64,000 nt of DNA from Pogona vitticeps (lineage: Eukaryota; Chordata; Lepidosauria; Squamata; Agamidae), in NCBI RefSeq assembly GCF_051106095.1, contig NC_135789.1, positions 26,562,764 through 26,626,763 of the forward strand, in the 5' to 3' direction. The translations under genes and the position numbers were made by a program. Numbering within the stretch: the stretch's first letter is position 1; each line of letters begins with the position of its first letter. Shown in pieces: positions 11,014 to 22,221 of this stretch. A model generated the notes under the pieces. That model made no database searches and was not told where the DNA came from. It saw nothing but the letters and a program-made list of their open reading frames with translations.

Positions 11014-14000
11014 TCATTCTTCAGGTCTTCTTGATAAGGCGTCAGCAACACAGTTCACTGACCCTCTGACCACCTTCACTTCAAAGTCATAGTCCTGTAG
11101 GTTTAAAGCCCACCTCATAAGTTTGCTATTGTGGGTTTTCATTGTCTTTAACCATTGCAATGGTGAATGGTCAGTACACAGAATAAAATGTCTTCCCCAG
11201 ATGTAAGGCTTGGCCTTCTGGATCGCGTAGACTATGGCCAAACACTCCTTCTCCACGGTTGCCAAATGTCTCTCACCTTTTTGAAGTTTCCTACTCAGGT
11301 AGGACACTGGATGCTGGTCACCATTCTCATCCTCCTGGCACAGAACTGCTCCTACCCCGCTGTTAGACGCATCGGTGTAGATGATGAACTCCCGGTCGAA
11401 GTCTGGAGCACGCAGCACTGGATACTGGACAAGCGCCTCCTTCAACCTCTGGAACGCCGCCTCACAGTCGCTGGTCCACGGGATGCGGTCATCAGCCGTC
11501 TTCCTCGTCAGATCGGTCAGCGGAGCCGCAATCTCGCTAAACCTCGGGATGAACTTTCTGTAGTAGCCCACCAACCCAAGAAATGATTTGACCTTTTTCT
11601 TGGTGTTGGGTCTAGGCCAATCACGAACAGCTTCTATTTTGGCCTTCAGGGGTTTTATCACTCCTCCCCCTACCATGTGACCCAAGTATTTTACTTCTGA
11701 GCTACCCAGCTGACACTTGCTGGCCTTTACTGTTAGCCCTGCTGCACTTAACCTCTGCAGCACTAATTCCAGGTGTATCAGGTGATCTTCCCAGGTATTA
11801 CTGAAGATCCCTATGTCGTCAATATAGGCCACTGTAAAGTCACTGAGCCCTGCCAAGGTCTGGTCCATCAGCCTTTGGAATGTGGCTGGTGCATTTCTGA
11901 GACCAAAGCTCAGGACTCGAAACTCATAGAGACCAAAAGGGCTGCAAAAGGCAGTCTTTTCTTGATCCCTGGGATCAATTCTTAATTGCCAATATCCCTT
12001 TACCAGGTCCAATGATGAGATGAACCGACAACCCCCTATGGTTTCAATCAGGTTGTCTAGCCTGGGCATTGGGTAGGCATCAGGAGTGGTTACACGGTTT
12101 AATTTCCTGTAATCAACACAAAACCTAATGCTCCCATCAGGCTTGTCCACCAGGACTATCGGAGAGGACCAAGGACTAGAAGAGGGGACGATTATGTTCT
12201 CCCTAAGCATCTCGTCCAGCTCCTTCCGCACCTTGTCCCTATAGGGTCCCGTTACTCGGTATGGGGATACTGCCTGCGGGGGTGCATCCCCTGTATGGAT
12301 CCGATGCATCACTCCCTTCACTATCCCCGGCTTGTTGGAAAACACCTGTTGATATTTACTAAGCAGCATTTTTAGTTCTTGCTGCTGGTCTTGGGTGAGT
12401 GCAGGACTGATCTTTACCTCCTCTGGGTTGTATTTTACTTCCCCTCTACCCTCCCAGAAGGGTAATTCCGCTTCCTCACTCTCAGCTGCTTTTATCGCGA
12501 ATAAAACCCTCTGTTCCCCTCTGTAGTAGGGTTTTAGGGCATTCACATGAACCACCCTCCTTGCTTGGTTCTCCTCCTGCTCTATTAGGTAGTTCAGGTC
12601 TGACATCTTGGAAATGACCCTATATGGTCCTGCCCATTTGAGCTGCAGTTTATTCTCTCTGCAGGGCCTAAGCCAAAGCACTTCCTCCCCTGGGTCAAAG
12701 TGCCTCTCTCTAGCTTTGTGGTCATACCATGTTTTCTGTCTGACCTTCTGAGCTTGCAGGTTTTCTGCTGCCAGCTCTAGATTTCTCCTTAGGTCATTCA
12801 TCAAGGTGTCTATGTATGTCACAACGTCTTGTGGGTCATCCTGGGTGATCTGCTCCCAATTTTGTTTGATCAAATCAAGGGGCCCTTTCACCCCTAAGTG
12901 TGCAGCAAACATGTCAGAGTGACCCCTTTGTAAGATCATGGGGCGATACTTTTCAGGTACCACCAGCTGACTTCTGATCCCATCTCCCCCTTTCGAGATA
13001 TTTCTCAGGGTCTCTCTATATAAAATCCCCTTTTTCTCCAGAAATCTCACTGGGGTTTCAGGTGTTAGCTGGGCGTCAGTCACCTGTTCAAAACACTTTT
13101 GGAGAGTGGCGTCTGCCTTTTGCTCCTGTCCAAATCTGCTGTCTGTGGTTAAGGTTTCCACCACAGCTTCTGAACTCCCCTCTGCTTCCGTCTCTGGCTC
13201 ATCATTACCCCCCTGAACTGTCCCCGTGGTGGCTTGTGAGCGTGTAATCACTAGCACCCGTTTCACATGTTCAGCCAGGTCATTTCCCACGAGCACGGCT
13301 GCTGGCAGAGTCGATGAAATCGCTAGCCGCCAAGCTCCCCTCCAGCCTTGAAAGTTGACAGGTACCTCTGCTACTGGCAGAGAGATTACCTGCCCCTCAA
13401 TCCCTGCCACCTTCATGCTCTCATTTGGGATTATAAACTCCCTAGGGATGATATCTGGATGGCACAGGGTTACCTGGGAACAAGTGTCCCGCAGCCCCCT
13501 ATACTGACGGTCAAGTATTCCTACGTCCACCCCTGCTGTCTCAAACAACTGGGAATCTGTTTTCACCAGCAAGCAGCGCTTTACCTCCACAAGAGGACCA
13601 TTTTCCTCAGCCTGATCAGCAGAGGTAGCTGTTCCAGACTGAGTAGCCATGGCAACCGGCTCCCTCAGTGACACTGAGCCTTGCTCTTTCTGGACACAGA
13701 ACACAGCTTTTGGCTTGGTCCCACTAGAATTCTGAGGCACCATTCCTTTTAGCTGCTTTAATTTCTCACACTCTGAGATTAGATGACCCTTTCCCTGACA
13801 GAAATAACATTTTCTGGTGTATTTGGATTCTCTCTCATCTTGTTTTGGTTTTCCCTCCAAAATCTGAGGTCTTGGTTTCATGTCTGAGGGCTTCCCTTCA
13901 CCATGGGCCCCTCCCCCTTGCTGGCTTTTCCCTGGTCCCTGAGAGTACTTGCTGTAGGTTTCTTTGGGTTTACCTACAGATTTCCCCTCACCCAAGGGCT

Positions 14001-14811
14001 TTCTTATTTGGGAAATAAAATCTGCGATCTCTGCGGCTTCTGCCACAGACCTCGGTTTCCTTTCCCTCACCTGGAATTTCAATTCCCCCTGCAGGACTGA
14101 ATAGAACTGTTCCAGTGCTATCAAGTCTTTAAGCTGCTCATAGGTCTCTGTCCCTTCCTGCGATAGCCATTTCTCAAGCAGCCTCACCAATTGGGCCCCC
14201 ACTTGGGTAAAAGTTTGTTCTGGTTTCTTGGTGAGGGACCTGAATCTTTGTCTCAGCTGCTCTGCATTTATCCCATGTCTGGCAAACACCAGTTTTTTAA
14301 ACTCTGCAAAATCTTTCATCAGTTCCTCAGGCATCTCGGCATAAACCTCAGCCAAGCTACCACTGATTAAAGATCGCATGATGGTCATCTTCTCAGTTTC
14401 CCTCACTGAGAAGTCCACAAACGCTCTTTCCACTAAGGAAAAGAACACCTCAGGACAATCTCCCTTGTGGTACACAGGGAATTTCTTCAGATCAGCCTTA
14501 GACAATTGGCCTCCCTCAGAATCCCTATTGTTATTATTGTTCTGATTCATCAGTTCCAGTCTTCTTAATTCAAACGCCATCTTCTCTCTCTGCAATTCCA
14601 ATTCAAATTGTCTTTGCCTTTCCCTTTCCCTTTCCTCCATTTCCCTCACCCTCAGTTCATGCTGTTGGGCTAGGAGTATCTTTCTGAGTTCTGGGTTCTG
14701 CTCTCCTGTGCTGTCACCTTGCACTGAGCCAAATTCATCCTCAGAACCTTGGTCAATCTGGGGGTCTTTCACTTCACTCATTTCGGCCATCTGGCTTCGA
14801 GTCAAGGGCAT
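11014..14811 (-). CDS. Gag-Pol-like frame of the Ty3/gypsy element
   Basis: 1,265 codons starting about 440 bases inside the element. Parts in order: N-terminal charged coiled-coil-rich Gag (residues about 1-330, with a run of glutamate/arginine near 50-80); a CCHC zinc knuckle (CYFCQGKGHLISEC, about 335); a retropepsin-like region (about 440-540); integrase-type segments (about 610-790, including a GPYRV-type C-terminal part); reverse transcriptase with VAYIDDIGIF (about 1040); and RNase H ending in VADALSRRPEE. Single-frame Gag-Pol without a separate pol start occurs in several Ty3/gypsy lineages. It is a fossil or near-fossil mobile-element gene, not a host gene. Its age is young. Confidence 0.93.
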   Translation of the reverse strand: MPLTRSQMAEMSEVKDPQIDQGSEDEFGSVQGDSTGEQNPELRKILLAQQHELRVREMEERERERQRQFELELQREKMAFELRRLELMNQNNNNNRDSEGGQLSKADLKKFPVYHKGDCPEVFFSLVERAFVDFSVRETEKMTIMRSLISGSLAEVYAEMPEELMKDFAEFKKLVFARHGINAEQLRQRFRSLTKKPEQTFTQVGAQLVRLLEKWLSQEGTETYEQLKDLIALEQFYSVLQGELKFQVRERKPRSVAEAAEIADFISQIRKPLGEGKSVGKPKETYSKYSQGPGKSQQGGGAHGEGKPSDMKPRPQILEGKPKQDERESKYTRKCYFCQGKGHLISECEKLKQLKGMVPQNSSGTKPKAVFCVQKEQGSVSLREPVAMATQSGTATSADQAEENGPLVEVKRCLLVKTDSQLFETAGVDVGILDRQYRGLRDTCSQVTLCHPDIIPREFIIPNESMKVAGIEGQVISLPVAEVPVNFQGWRGAWRLAISSTLPAAVLVGNDLAEHVKRVLVITRSQATTGTVQGGNDEPETEAEGSSEAVVETLTTDSRFGQEQKADATLQKCFEQVTDAQLTPETPVRFLEKKGILYRETLRNISKGGDGIRSQLVVPEKYRPMILQRGHSDMFAAHLGVKGPLDLIKQNWEQITQDDPQDVVTYIDTLMNDLRRNLELAAENLQAQKVRQKTWYDHKARERHFDPGEEVLWLRPCRENKLQLKWAGPYRVISKMSDLNYLIEQEENQARRVVHVNALKPYYRGEQRVLFAIKAAESEEAELPFWEGRGEVKYNPEEVKISPALTQDQQQELKMLLSKYQQVFSNKPGIVKGVMHRIHTGDAPPQAVSPYRVTGPYRDKVRKELDEMLRENIIVPSSSPWSSPIVLVDKPDGSIRFCVDYRKLNRVTTPDAYPMPRLDNLIETIGGCRFISSLDLVKGYWQLRIDPRDQEKTAFCSPFGLYEFRVLSFGLRNAPATFQRLMDQTLAGLSDFTVAYIDDIGIFSNTWEDHLIHLELVLQRLSAAGLTVKASKCQLGSSEVKYLGHMVGGGVIKPLKAKIEAVRDWPRPNTKKKVKSFLGLVGYYRKFIPRFSEIAAPLTDLTRKTADDRIPWTSDCEAAFQRLKEALVQYPVLRAPDFDREFIIYTDASNSGVGAVLCQEDENGDQHPVSYLSRKLQKGERHLATVEKECLAIVYAIQKAKPYIWGRHFILCTDHSPLQWLKTMKTHNSKLMRWALNLQDYDFEVKVVRGSVNCVADALSRRPEE

Positions 14812-15247
14812 AATCCCCCCTCAGAACAGGCTGCTTTAAAAAGTCAAGCCTCAAAATAAAACGACCACTTTTTTCCTTCTTGCCTCAGAACCAGCTCTCC
14901 CTAGAGATTGCTGCTGTTCTTCAGCACTACTTGCAACAGTATCGAGTCAGAGCCTACCCCCCTCTGCTGGGCCTCTCAGCTGGCAAGCTGGCTCACTGTT
15001 ACTACGCAGTTTTGCCTCAGCTTTTTCCCGCCAAAACTAGGCTGCCTCAGAGCCCCTTAATCTAAGTCTCCCCAGTTGGCACGTTCTTCTACTAGCGCAC
15101 CTCCCCGTGAGGTACACCTAGAAGATTACCTACGCGCCTCAGACTGTCCCTGACTAGACCCCCCTTGCTCTGGGCACACTTGCCAAGGCTTTGCTGGACC
15201 GCTGGACAACTGGACCAGTCGTATCCCACACGCTGGACACCAATCAA

Positions 15248-15779
15248 TGTGACAAACCCAGACCTACTGGGATATGTCACACAGTTACACTAAGCTGCCA
15301 CCAACCATTCCCTATAAGAAGTCACACAGACCAGGGATGGATTTTTAAACAATAAAAAGAATAAGGTTTATTTAAATACACACAGGGAAAAATAAACAAT
15401 CAGGTGAATAGGATAAAGTAACGTGGCTTATCCTCACTCATACAAGCATACAGTTTGGTTCACCCAGAACCCTTAACTTGAAGCACAGACCCTGAACCTA
15501 TCAGTTCTGGCTAACCAACAGACACCTGAACCTATCAGGTTGGTACTCTGACACACAGAAGTACCCTGTCTGACACACAGACTCCCACAACAGCTTCTTC
15601 TTCCCAGCTGCTGCTTCGTCACACCCCAGTGTCTCTCAGCATCTCTCTCTCACCACACAGGCATCACATATTTATACAGTACAGCCCCTCCTCCTGATGT
15701 CCCGCCTTCCACTCCCCATAGGATGGAACTTTCCCTCCAAACCCATGACAGACAGGTAACATCAGTGCTGTATGTAACA
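15248..15779 (-). repeat. LTR (5' LTR in element orientation)
   Basis: Partner of 10208-10739. On the minus strand a TATA-like CTGTATAAATATG (15667-15679) and a downstream AATAAA (15367-15372) give a normal U3-R-U5 arrangement. Confidence 0.96.
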
Positions 15780-15852
15780 GATACATTTCCATGTTTCAGA
15801 ATTATTAGTGTGTGGCCACCACATTAACTGCTGGGAAGGAATATCATATGTA

Positions 15853-15926
15853 CAATAGGACCCCTGTATCCACAGGATCAGTATCCACACTTTGCGTTAT
15901 CTGCAGTCTAAAAATATTAAAAGAAA
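15853..15926 (+). mobile_element. Tigger-like fragment, left end
   Basis: ACAATAGGACCCCTGTATCC, then GGATCAGTATCCACACTTTG and CTAAAAATATTAAAAGAAAA match the opening of the relic at 1803-2045. It is cut off after about 75 bp, where a different sequence (GAGCCAGTTAATGAGAAAGG) begins that is also seen near 20829. Confidence 0.6.
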
Positions 15927-16302
15927 ACAAGACCTTAAGAGCCAGTTAATGAGAAAGGAGTGGACTATCTGGGGAACTTGAAACTATTCTCCTCTGTGAA
16001 TCTCTGTACTTTTGCTGCACAGCACAAGGTATTTTACCAGAAAGTCAAAATTCTTCCACATGAGTTTCATAGCTCAGAGAGGACTAGAACCTTCTAGTTT
16101 AATGCTTTAACGACTGCACAGCACAAGCCCTGAACTACACGGAATGCAATGTGCTTTTTAAAAAATTATTATTTTAAAAAGAAGGAAGCAAGAATGGAGG
16201 TGTAACTCTTCCTTGATTGAATTCCAGGCATTGCGAGTGATAATGCACTGGTCTTTTCTATAATTCAGCAATGAGGGGTTATTACGGAGGGAATGGAAAT
16301 TA

Positions 16303-16528
16303 CCGTATTTTTCCGTGTATAAAACAACACTTTTTTCCTTAAAGAATTTAAGGAAAAATTTAGGGTCGTTTTATACACGGAAGGAAGCTCTTTCCCGTGG
16401 CCTTTTGAGAAGGCACGGGGCTTGGCAAAAAGGGAGCTCTTTGATCCTTGCTTTTTCTAATTTGGGGTTAGAAAAAGGGGGGGTGTTTGTCTTATACATT
16501 GGGTCGTCTTATAAACGGAAAAATATGG
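16303..16528. mobile_element. TA-MITE B (CCGTATTTTTCCGTGTATAA family)
   Basis: TIRs CCGTATTTTTCCGTGTATAA and TTATAAACGGAAAAATATGG, preceded by TA. The interior is inverted (AATTTAGGGTCGTTTTATAC / CTTATACATTGGGTCGTC). The same family occurs at 35680 and 41882, both TA-flanked. No coding capacity. Confidence 0.82.
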
Positions 16529-17372
16529 CAATGCGTTCCCTCACAAATCTATTTACCAGCTGTTGATGCTAGCAGAGGTCTGTTTGAGCTGAGACACAGA
16601 TCTGCAGTGAAATAATGGTTTCTTCAACTCTGTGGTTCCTAATGCCACGTTGTAAATTTAGGTTGACATGTTTTATTTTGCTTTTTTTAAAAAAAATGGA
16701 ACAGGGGAAAAAGCTTACCCTACTTGATGCACTTTAAAAAACATTTGAATGGATTGTTCTGACTTGAGTGGAATTCAGGAAGGCAGCAATGTGATTATGG
16801 AGGATGAAGTTCATGTTTAGCCACATTTATCATGAATTAGATCCCTTTGGGAAGAAGGCAAAGGATAGGATGAAAAGGACTGCCGACAAAACGGGGGAGG
16901 AAATGATCTATGCTCGGGTGACGGCCTGAAATGAAGACAAACAGGGCTACCCAATGAATGGGCAAAAGAAGGATTTCCTGCGAATACAGGGTGTGAGGAA
17001 ATAGGAGGAAACTGGGACTTGTAGTCGTACAAATATGGAGTCTGTTAGGTTCTGTGTAAGATGGATTTTAAGGTTGATTTTGTCCATGGAGCAAGAACTA
17101 CACACTTCTGAGGCCTAAAGGACCTACCTCCGTTAATAAAAGTGGTGGTTTTGCATCCAAAGTGACTCCTCGCCCGTGATCATTATCTCTTTAGGGAGAA
17201 GTGATCCTGACACAGGGCTTCTACTGTAAAGAGAACTGAGGAAATGGTCAAAATCATAGATTAGTTTTCCCCCAGATGCCTTGGCCTGTGCTGTGTGGAA
17301 CAACATTTGCCCCATGGTGCAGGTTTGCTAAATATTTGTACAGACAAAGCCCCGTGGAAACCTAGGGCAATG
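16529..17372. other. Unique sequence, no gene seen
   Basis: No known repeat recognised. Frames are short and featureless. Confidence 0.45.
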
Positions 17373-18161
17373 CAGTGGTGCCTCGCTAGACGATGATAAT
17401 CCGTTCCACTGAAATGGCTCAATCCTTATATGTACAGCAATTAATTAAATTGTTAGGCTCCCGCTTAGTCGTGTATGGGGGTAGGGAGGGTCTTGCCTCG
17501 TAGGCAATACATAAACCAGCATTCCTTAATCTGGCCCCTAAAGGTTGAGCTGAGTACAGTTCCTACCAGCTCAGGCAGACAGAAAGAATCAGATAGGAAA
17601 GAATCAGGAACTGTAAGACACCATAGAGTGGCCGAAGAGGGCATCAACAGAAGACCGACGTGGGTTCTCGGCCATCATGGACTTTTGACATCAAACAAAC
17701 AGCACTGTGTGCTAAAGAGAGCATCCACCAAGTGCAGTGGTGCCTCACTAGACGATGACAATCCGTTCCACTGAAATTGCTGTTTAGCGAAATCATTGTC
17801 TAGCGAAAAGCATTTCCCCATTGGAATGCATTGAAACCTGTTTAATGCGTTCCAATGGGGAAGAATCGTCATTGTCTAGCGAAGATCGGCCATAGGAAAG
17901 CCGCTTTGCGAACCATCGATCAGCTGTTTAAATAGCTTCTTGCGAAGCTTAGGTCCCGAAAACACCTGTTTTGCGAGCGCAGAAGGAGCTGTCAAAATTG
18001 TTGTCTAGCGAAAATTGGTTTGCGAAGCAGGGACCAAACATTGTCCAGAGAAATTCCCGCATAGGAATCACTGTTTTGCGAATCACTATAGCGATCGCAA
18101 AAAGTCAATGTCTAGCAAAAAAACCTGTCATGTGGGGTAACTGTCTAGCGAGGCTCCACTG
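17373..18161 (+). mobile_element. Composite: TA-MITE end + unit X copy B + full TA-MITE
   Basis: 17373-17417 is the first 45 bp of a CTAGAC-subfamily MITE (CAGTGGTGCCTCGCTAGACG...). It switches abruptly into unit X (17418-17734). A full MITE follows at 17735-18161, ending before TA (18162-18163). X plus the full MITE is the inverted partner of 6544-7276. The 45-bp left piece is absent from copy A, so either the X-MITE block landed inside a MITE here or copy A lost its outer end. Confidence 0.8.
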
Positions 18162-18162
18162 T

Positions 18163-20828
18163 AACTAAGACAGAAGCGACCGAGAGATGGACAAGTAAGA
18201 AGATATGGAATTCCAAAGGGAGATTTACATGTAGTTTGAGACTCCCGGAGTCTCAGTTTTCAGAGCCTCTTTCCACTGCAATAGCTAGGAAAACATCAGC
18301 TCTGGCAACTGGCAGATGGGACGGAGTATCTCATTTGAAGCACACTGGAGCATTTCCCTTGCTTGCAATTGGCTTCAGAGGCCCTTTGTAGTCAAGAAGC
18401 CCATTTAGAGTGAGGGCAAATTGATCTGTCCCTGTTTCCAAATAATGGAGTTTGGGATTAAAACCTAACGCTGTAATGTTAGCTCAGAACTGTAGATCTT
18501 TCAAGCAGAACTGAGTGACTGTAATCTCACCTGTTTGCTAATTAATTCCATGTCAGGATGATGGACAGGAAGACCCTGGAAATCACTTTTCAAGCTTCAT
18601 CCCTTAAGCTTCAGAGTTCACACTTCAATTCCCGTTACCCACACGCGGGTGGGCATTTCAAACAGGGCCTTGTTTGGGGTTCAGGCAGCTTGCCAACCTG
18701 TGTATTTCTGACTAATAAAATGTGTACAAACTATTGAATCTCATGTGGAAAAATTCATTCAGCGCCCTCAAAAGCCAAATGAATGGTAATTACCTTGAGC
18801 ACAATGCACCAGCACTCAAGGTAAGAACAGATCGTGCTCTTAAAATGTATGGCTTGTTTTTAAAAAAAAAAAACAGCGGAGAAAGAATAGCAGAATTGCA
18901 GATATAATTCTGCAAATAGCCAAAAATGGCCCAGCGAAGTGGTTGTTTAGAAGACAGGAAAGGAAGTTCCAGCATGATGCATGACACACTTGTAAAATGA
19001 GCTTTTTAACCCTAGAGATGCGTAAAATATACTCTAATACTTTGTTTCTGGCTGAGATAGGTTTTCCTCCATAACGAGATACTCCTCATTGTGGTTTTGC
19101 CTAATTGCACAAAATATCTCAAGTGCCTTTTTCCTGTCATGAAGCCGACTCACAAGGACAGACAGATTGCTCATTGAAACATCATCATCTTAGAACTACA
19201 GAGCTGGAAGGAGCCTGATGGGCCATAAACCATCCAGTGCCTGGATTTCGAAATCATCCCACACAAAAAGGGTTCCAGCGATTGCAGCGGAGAACTTTGT
19301 GCAGTTCTTACAACGAGACAAATTCTATTTGGATTAAATTAATTCTGCTGACTTCATGGTGCGAGTGAATGCCATCTCACTTGTGGTTTAATTGAAGAAC
19401 AACTTCACCTCCGTCGCTTGTTACTGGGAAGCACACAATCTTTCCTACATTTGTGGTTGTTAACTTGTCTGTATCTGATAAATGTTTTTGATTCTGGCAG
19501 GTTTCCTGTTTGAAAAGGAAGGTGCCCAACGGTGGCTGGGAGACTTCCTTCTCCAACAGGAAGTTAGGCCTAGCCAAGGCCTGCCAGGTGGGCCTTCTTT
19601 TCAGGCGAGCACAAGTCTGGGTACTTTCAAGTGGGACTCCCAGGAAAGAGAATTATAGGGTTTGTAGTCCCCAAAAAAACCCAAAATGCACATCCCTAAT
19701 CATTATGGTTCCCCTTGTGATGCAATGATTAAAAAAAACTCTAGTGAGCTCTAGAAAAACAGGAAATCTATCCTGGTCTTCTAATTATGGATTCTCCTTG
19801 TGAAGACAGCTGTGATGAGCTTGTGAACTTCCAAACTTTTATAGTGGTTCAGAACAAAAGTGGATTTCAGATTTAGAAAAGCTGATATCCCTGGGCTGCA
19901 AAGACTACTGTTTCTCATTAATGGAAAATAGCCACGCTATAGCATTTCAATTCACATTTATGCCATTCACAGGCACCATGAAGTCTGCAACGACAACTTA
20001 TTTATTTCGGTGAATTTACAGTTGTTGTTGTTTTATTAGGAACAGATGCAGGTTAGTGTTTGTTGCCTGGCGACAATGAGAGGAACTGATTATCTGTCAG
20101 AAAAGATCGGGATCACTGGTATCTTTCTCCTTCCAAGCTGGTGCTTGAAACGTTTATTTAAAAGTTTACGTCTTCCCTTGGCCTTATCTGTATTCCGAGC
20201 TGCTTGTCTGATGAAATAAGATTCATTCACACCTTCCTTTGCTCTGTTATTGACAAAGTGTGAGCATTATGTGCCTGGAAGCCAGATGTCTGTCTGTTGG
20301 GAATACATTTCTCTAAAACTCAACAGTATGATTTTATTGCATTTTTCATGCCCGTTCAAGTCGGCAGCCCCAATAAATCCAAGATCCCGACACGTCTCAG
20401 TTGTGCATCCTGTGGTTGAGTTAAAGAAATGAGGAACATAGAAGTGATTCTTGTGTTTCAGATCTTCTCTGTCCTTCTCCAGTTTGTGGATGTGAAAGAG
20501 TGAAGAAGCTGATATATTTGCTGGGGATTTTGGAACCTCGCAGGCTGCCTGGGAAAGGTGTGGCTGGCAGGGACTTCTCTGTGCAGGGGTGACTGTCAAT
20601 CTAGGCAGAACTGGCCAATTATTCCCTTCTGCCTGTGAGTTCAAAGAGAGCCCCACCTCTCTGATCTGAGTCTCTTTCCCTCTCTTTAGTCTGTCGAAAG
20701 CAGATCATCTGTCGAAGTCTACTGCTGGAAGCAGTCATGGTTTCAGTTTCCTGTTCGGACTGTTCACACCTGCAAGTAAAGAATGTTTTTTTCCCCCTCC
20801 TACTAACATCTCAGATTATTGAGACTAT
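18163..20828. other. Mostly unique sequence
   Basis: About 2.7 kb with one small SINE/CR1-like tail near 19185-19250 (TTAGAACTACAGAGCTGGAA). No exon was recognised. AT-rich blocks around 19975-20300 look single-copy. Confidence 0.45.
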
Positions 20829-21615
20829 AAGTGCCAGTTGATGAGAAATGAGGCAGCCTAAACTGAGGAGGTTGAGGCTGTTCTATGAATCCCTGCACTT
20901 TTGCTGGGATTCAAGCAAAAATCCAGAATGGCAACAGTATTTTTACCCTCCCATATCTGGTCCATGATAGCAGAAAGGTAAAGCATGATGGCCAAAGGGA
21001 CTGGTCTTTGCCCGTTCCAAATTGTGAAGTCCACACTCTCTCCACCCAAGATCATATGATCAGCTCCAGCCAAAGCTGTAGTGGTGGTGGAACTGCCCAG
21101 CCACCTGACACCCAACTTTAGGTCTGAGGTCTACCATCCAAGCCAACATAGAGATGCCGGAGCAGCAGGTTGACTTAAGGATCCCAGGGCCACAAGCACA
21201 AATATAGTGGGAGATCAAGTGGATCCCTCCCGCAAGGTCTCTCCTCTGCATGACGCTGTCCAGCCACCTCCTGGTCTTCCTCAAGTGGTCCTTGTAGGAT
21301 TGCCCGTGTTGTGGCCTCCTTAGCAGCCACCGTCACGCCCAGAAAAGTGTGCTGCTATTTCTTTTTCTCTAGGCTAGACAAACAAGCTGAAACACCCACT
21401 GCTTTGTGTTCCACTGTGGCCCACCTGGCTTCACTTATGGCTCTGAAGGTGACATTCTTACACACAATCTCCAAAGCGTCCAACTTAGCAAGGATGCTAG
21501 CAAGCTCCAGTCTCATCTTCTCCTCTAATGAGATGAGAGATTATGCCTTTAAGCATCTATTTTTTTCAGCCCCATGCCAGCCTTTTCCCCTTTATTTGAA
21601 TGCACCCCACTAACT
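20829..21615 (-). other. Unresolved relic with a coiled-coil-like frame
   Basis: The segment starting CCAGTTGATGAGAAATGAGG repeats material seen at 15935-16020 (CCAGTTAATGAGAAAGGAGT, then CACTTTTGCTG), so it is probably interspersed. On the minus strand, a short frame at about 21375-21555 reads LEEKMRLELASILAKLDALE and further charged residues, a heptad-like pattern seen in LINE ORF1 or Gag proteins. I cannot assign a family. Confidence 0.3.
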
Positions 21616-21894
21616 AAGCACACAGCCTCTACTTCTGGTTGCTTTCAAAGAATGCTCTCTGCCAGATCTGTCAACCCTTGTAGCTCAAGCACAGGTTAGG
21701 CCTGCCCCCCATTTCCCCTGTCAACTCCATAGGCTGGAAGAGGCTTGCCAGAATCTGAGTCTGGTAGCTTAAGAACTTGAAATCACCTGTCAGGACTTTG
21801 ATTTCTTGATTAAAGCCACTCAATGTATGGCTGGGGGAATTTATGCAGGTTTCCGGGAGGAGCAGTCTACCAGTTCTGAAAATCTCATGTTTGC

Positions 21895-22221
21895 AAAACG
21901 TTCAAATCCTTGAAAGACAGTCCCACAGAGGAGGGGCAGGATCTGTTCTCAGTCATCCCAGACCTGCAGGAGACATAAGAATGGGCTCGAGCTACAGGAA
22001 GCCAAATTTAGGCTGAATATCAGGAAAAATCTCTCAACTGTTAGAGCAGTACGACAATGGAACCCAGGACCTCAGGAGTTGGTGAGCGCTCAAATACTGG
22101 GGGCATTCAAGAGAAAACTGGACAACCATCTATCAGATCTGCTTTGATTTCGATTCCAACATTGAGCAAGTGGGTTGGACTTGATGGCCTTATAAGCCCT
22201 TTCCAAATTAATGATTCTATG
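21895..22221 (+). mobile_element. CR1 LINE 3' end
   Basis: Typical order: CTTGAAAGACAGTCCCACAG, GAGGGGCAGGATCTGTTCTC, AATATCAGGAAAAATCTCTC, AACTGTTAGAGCAGTACGAC, then GGGTTGGACTTGATGGCCTT and terminal ATGATTCTATG. The coding part is ORF2 C-terminus, no longer open throughout. Confidence 0.9.

Larger units (their letters stand above)
10208..15779 (-). mobile_element. Ty3/gypsy LTR retrotransposon, young, nearly whole
   Basis: A 5,572-bp element in minus orientation with two 532-bp LTRs (TG...CA ends) that I find identical by eye. The host duplication GATAC lies at 10203-10207 and 15780-15784. A tRNA-type primer site (15224-15242, 5 bases from the LTR) and a purine tract (10740-10753) sit where expected. 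One long frame carries Gag with a zinc knuckle, protease-like, integrase-type, reverse transcriptase and RNase H parts. The integrase-type parts come before RT, an order known from Gmr1-like elements of the Ty3/gypsy group. The part set looks incomplete (about one break), so it probably depended on relatives to move. Identical LTRs imply a very recent insertion. Confidence 0.96.
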
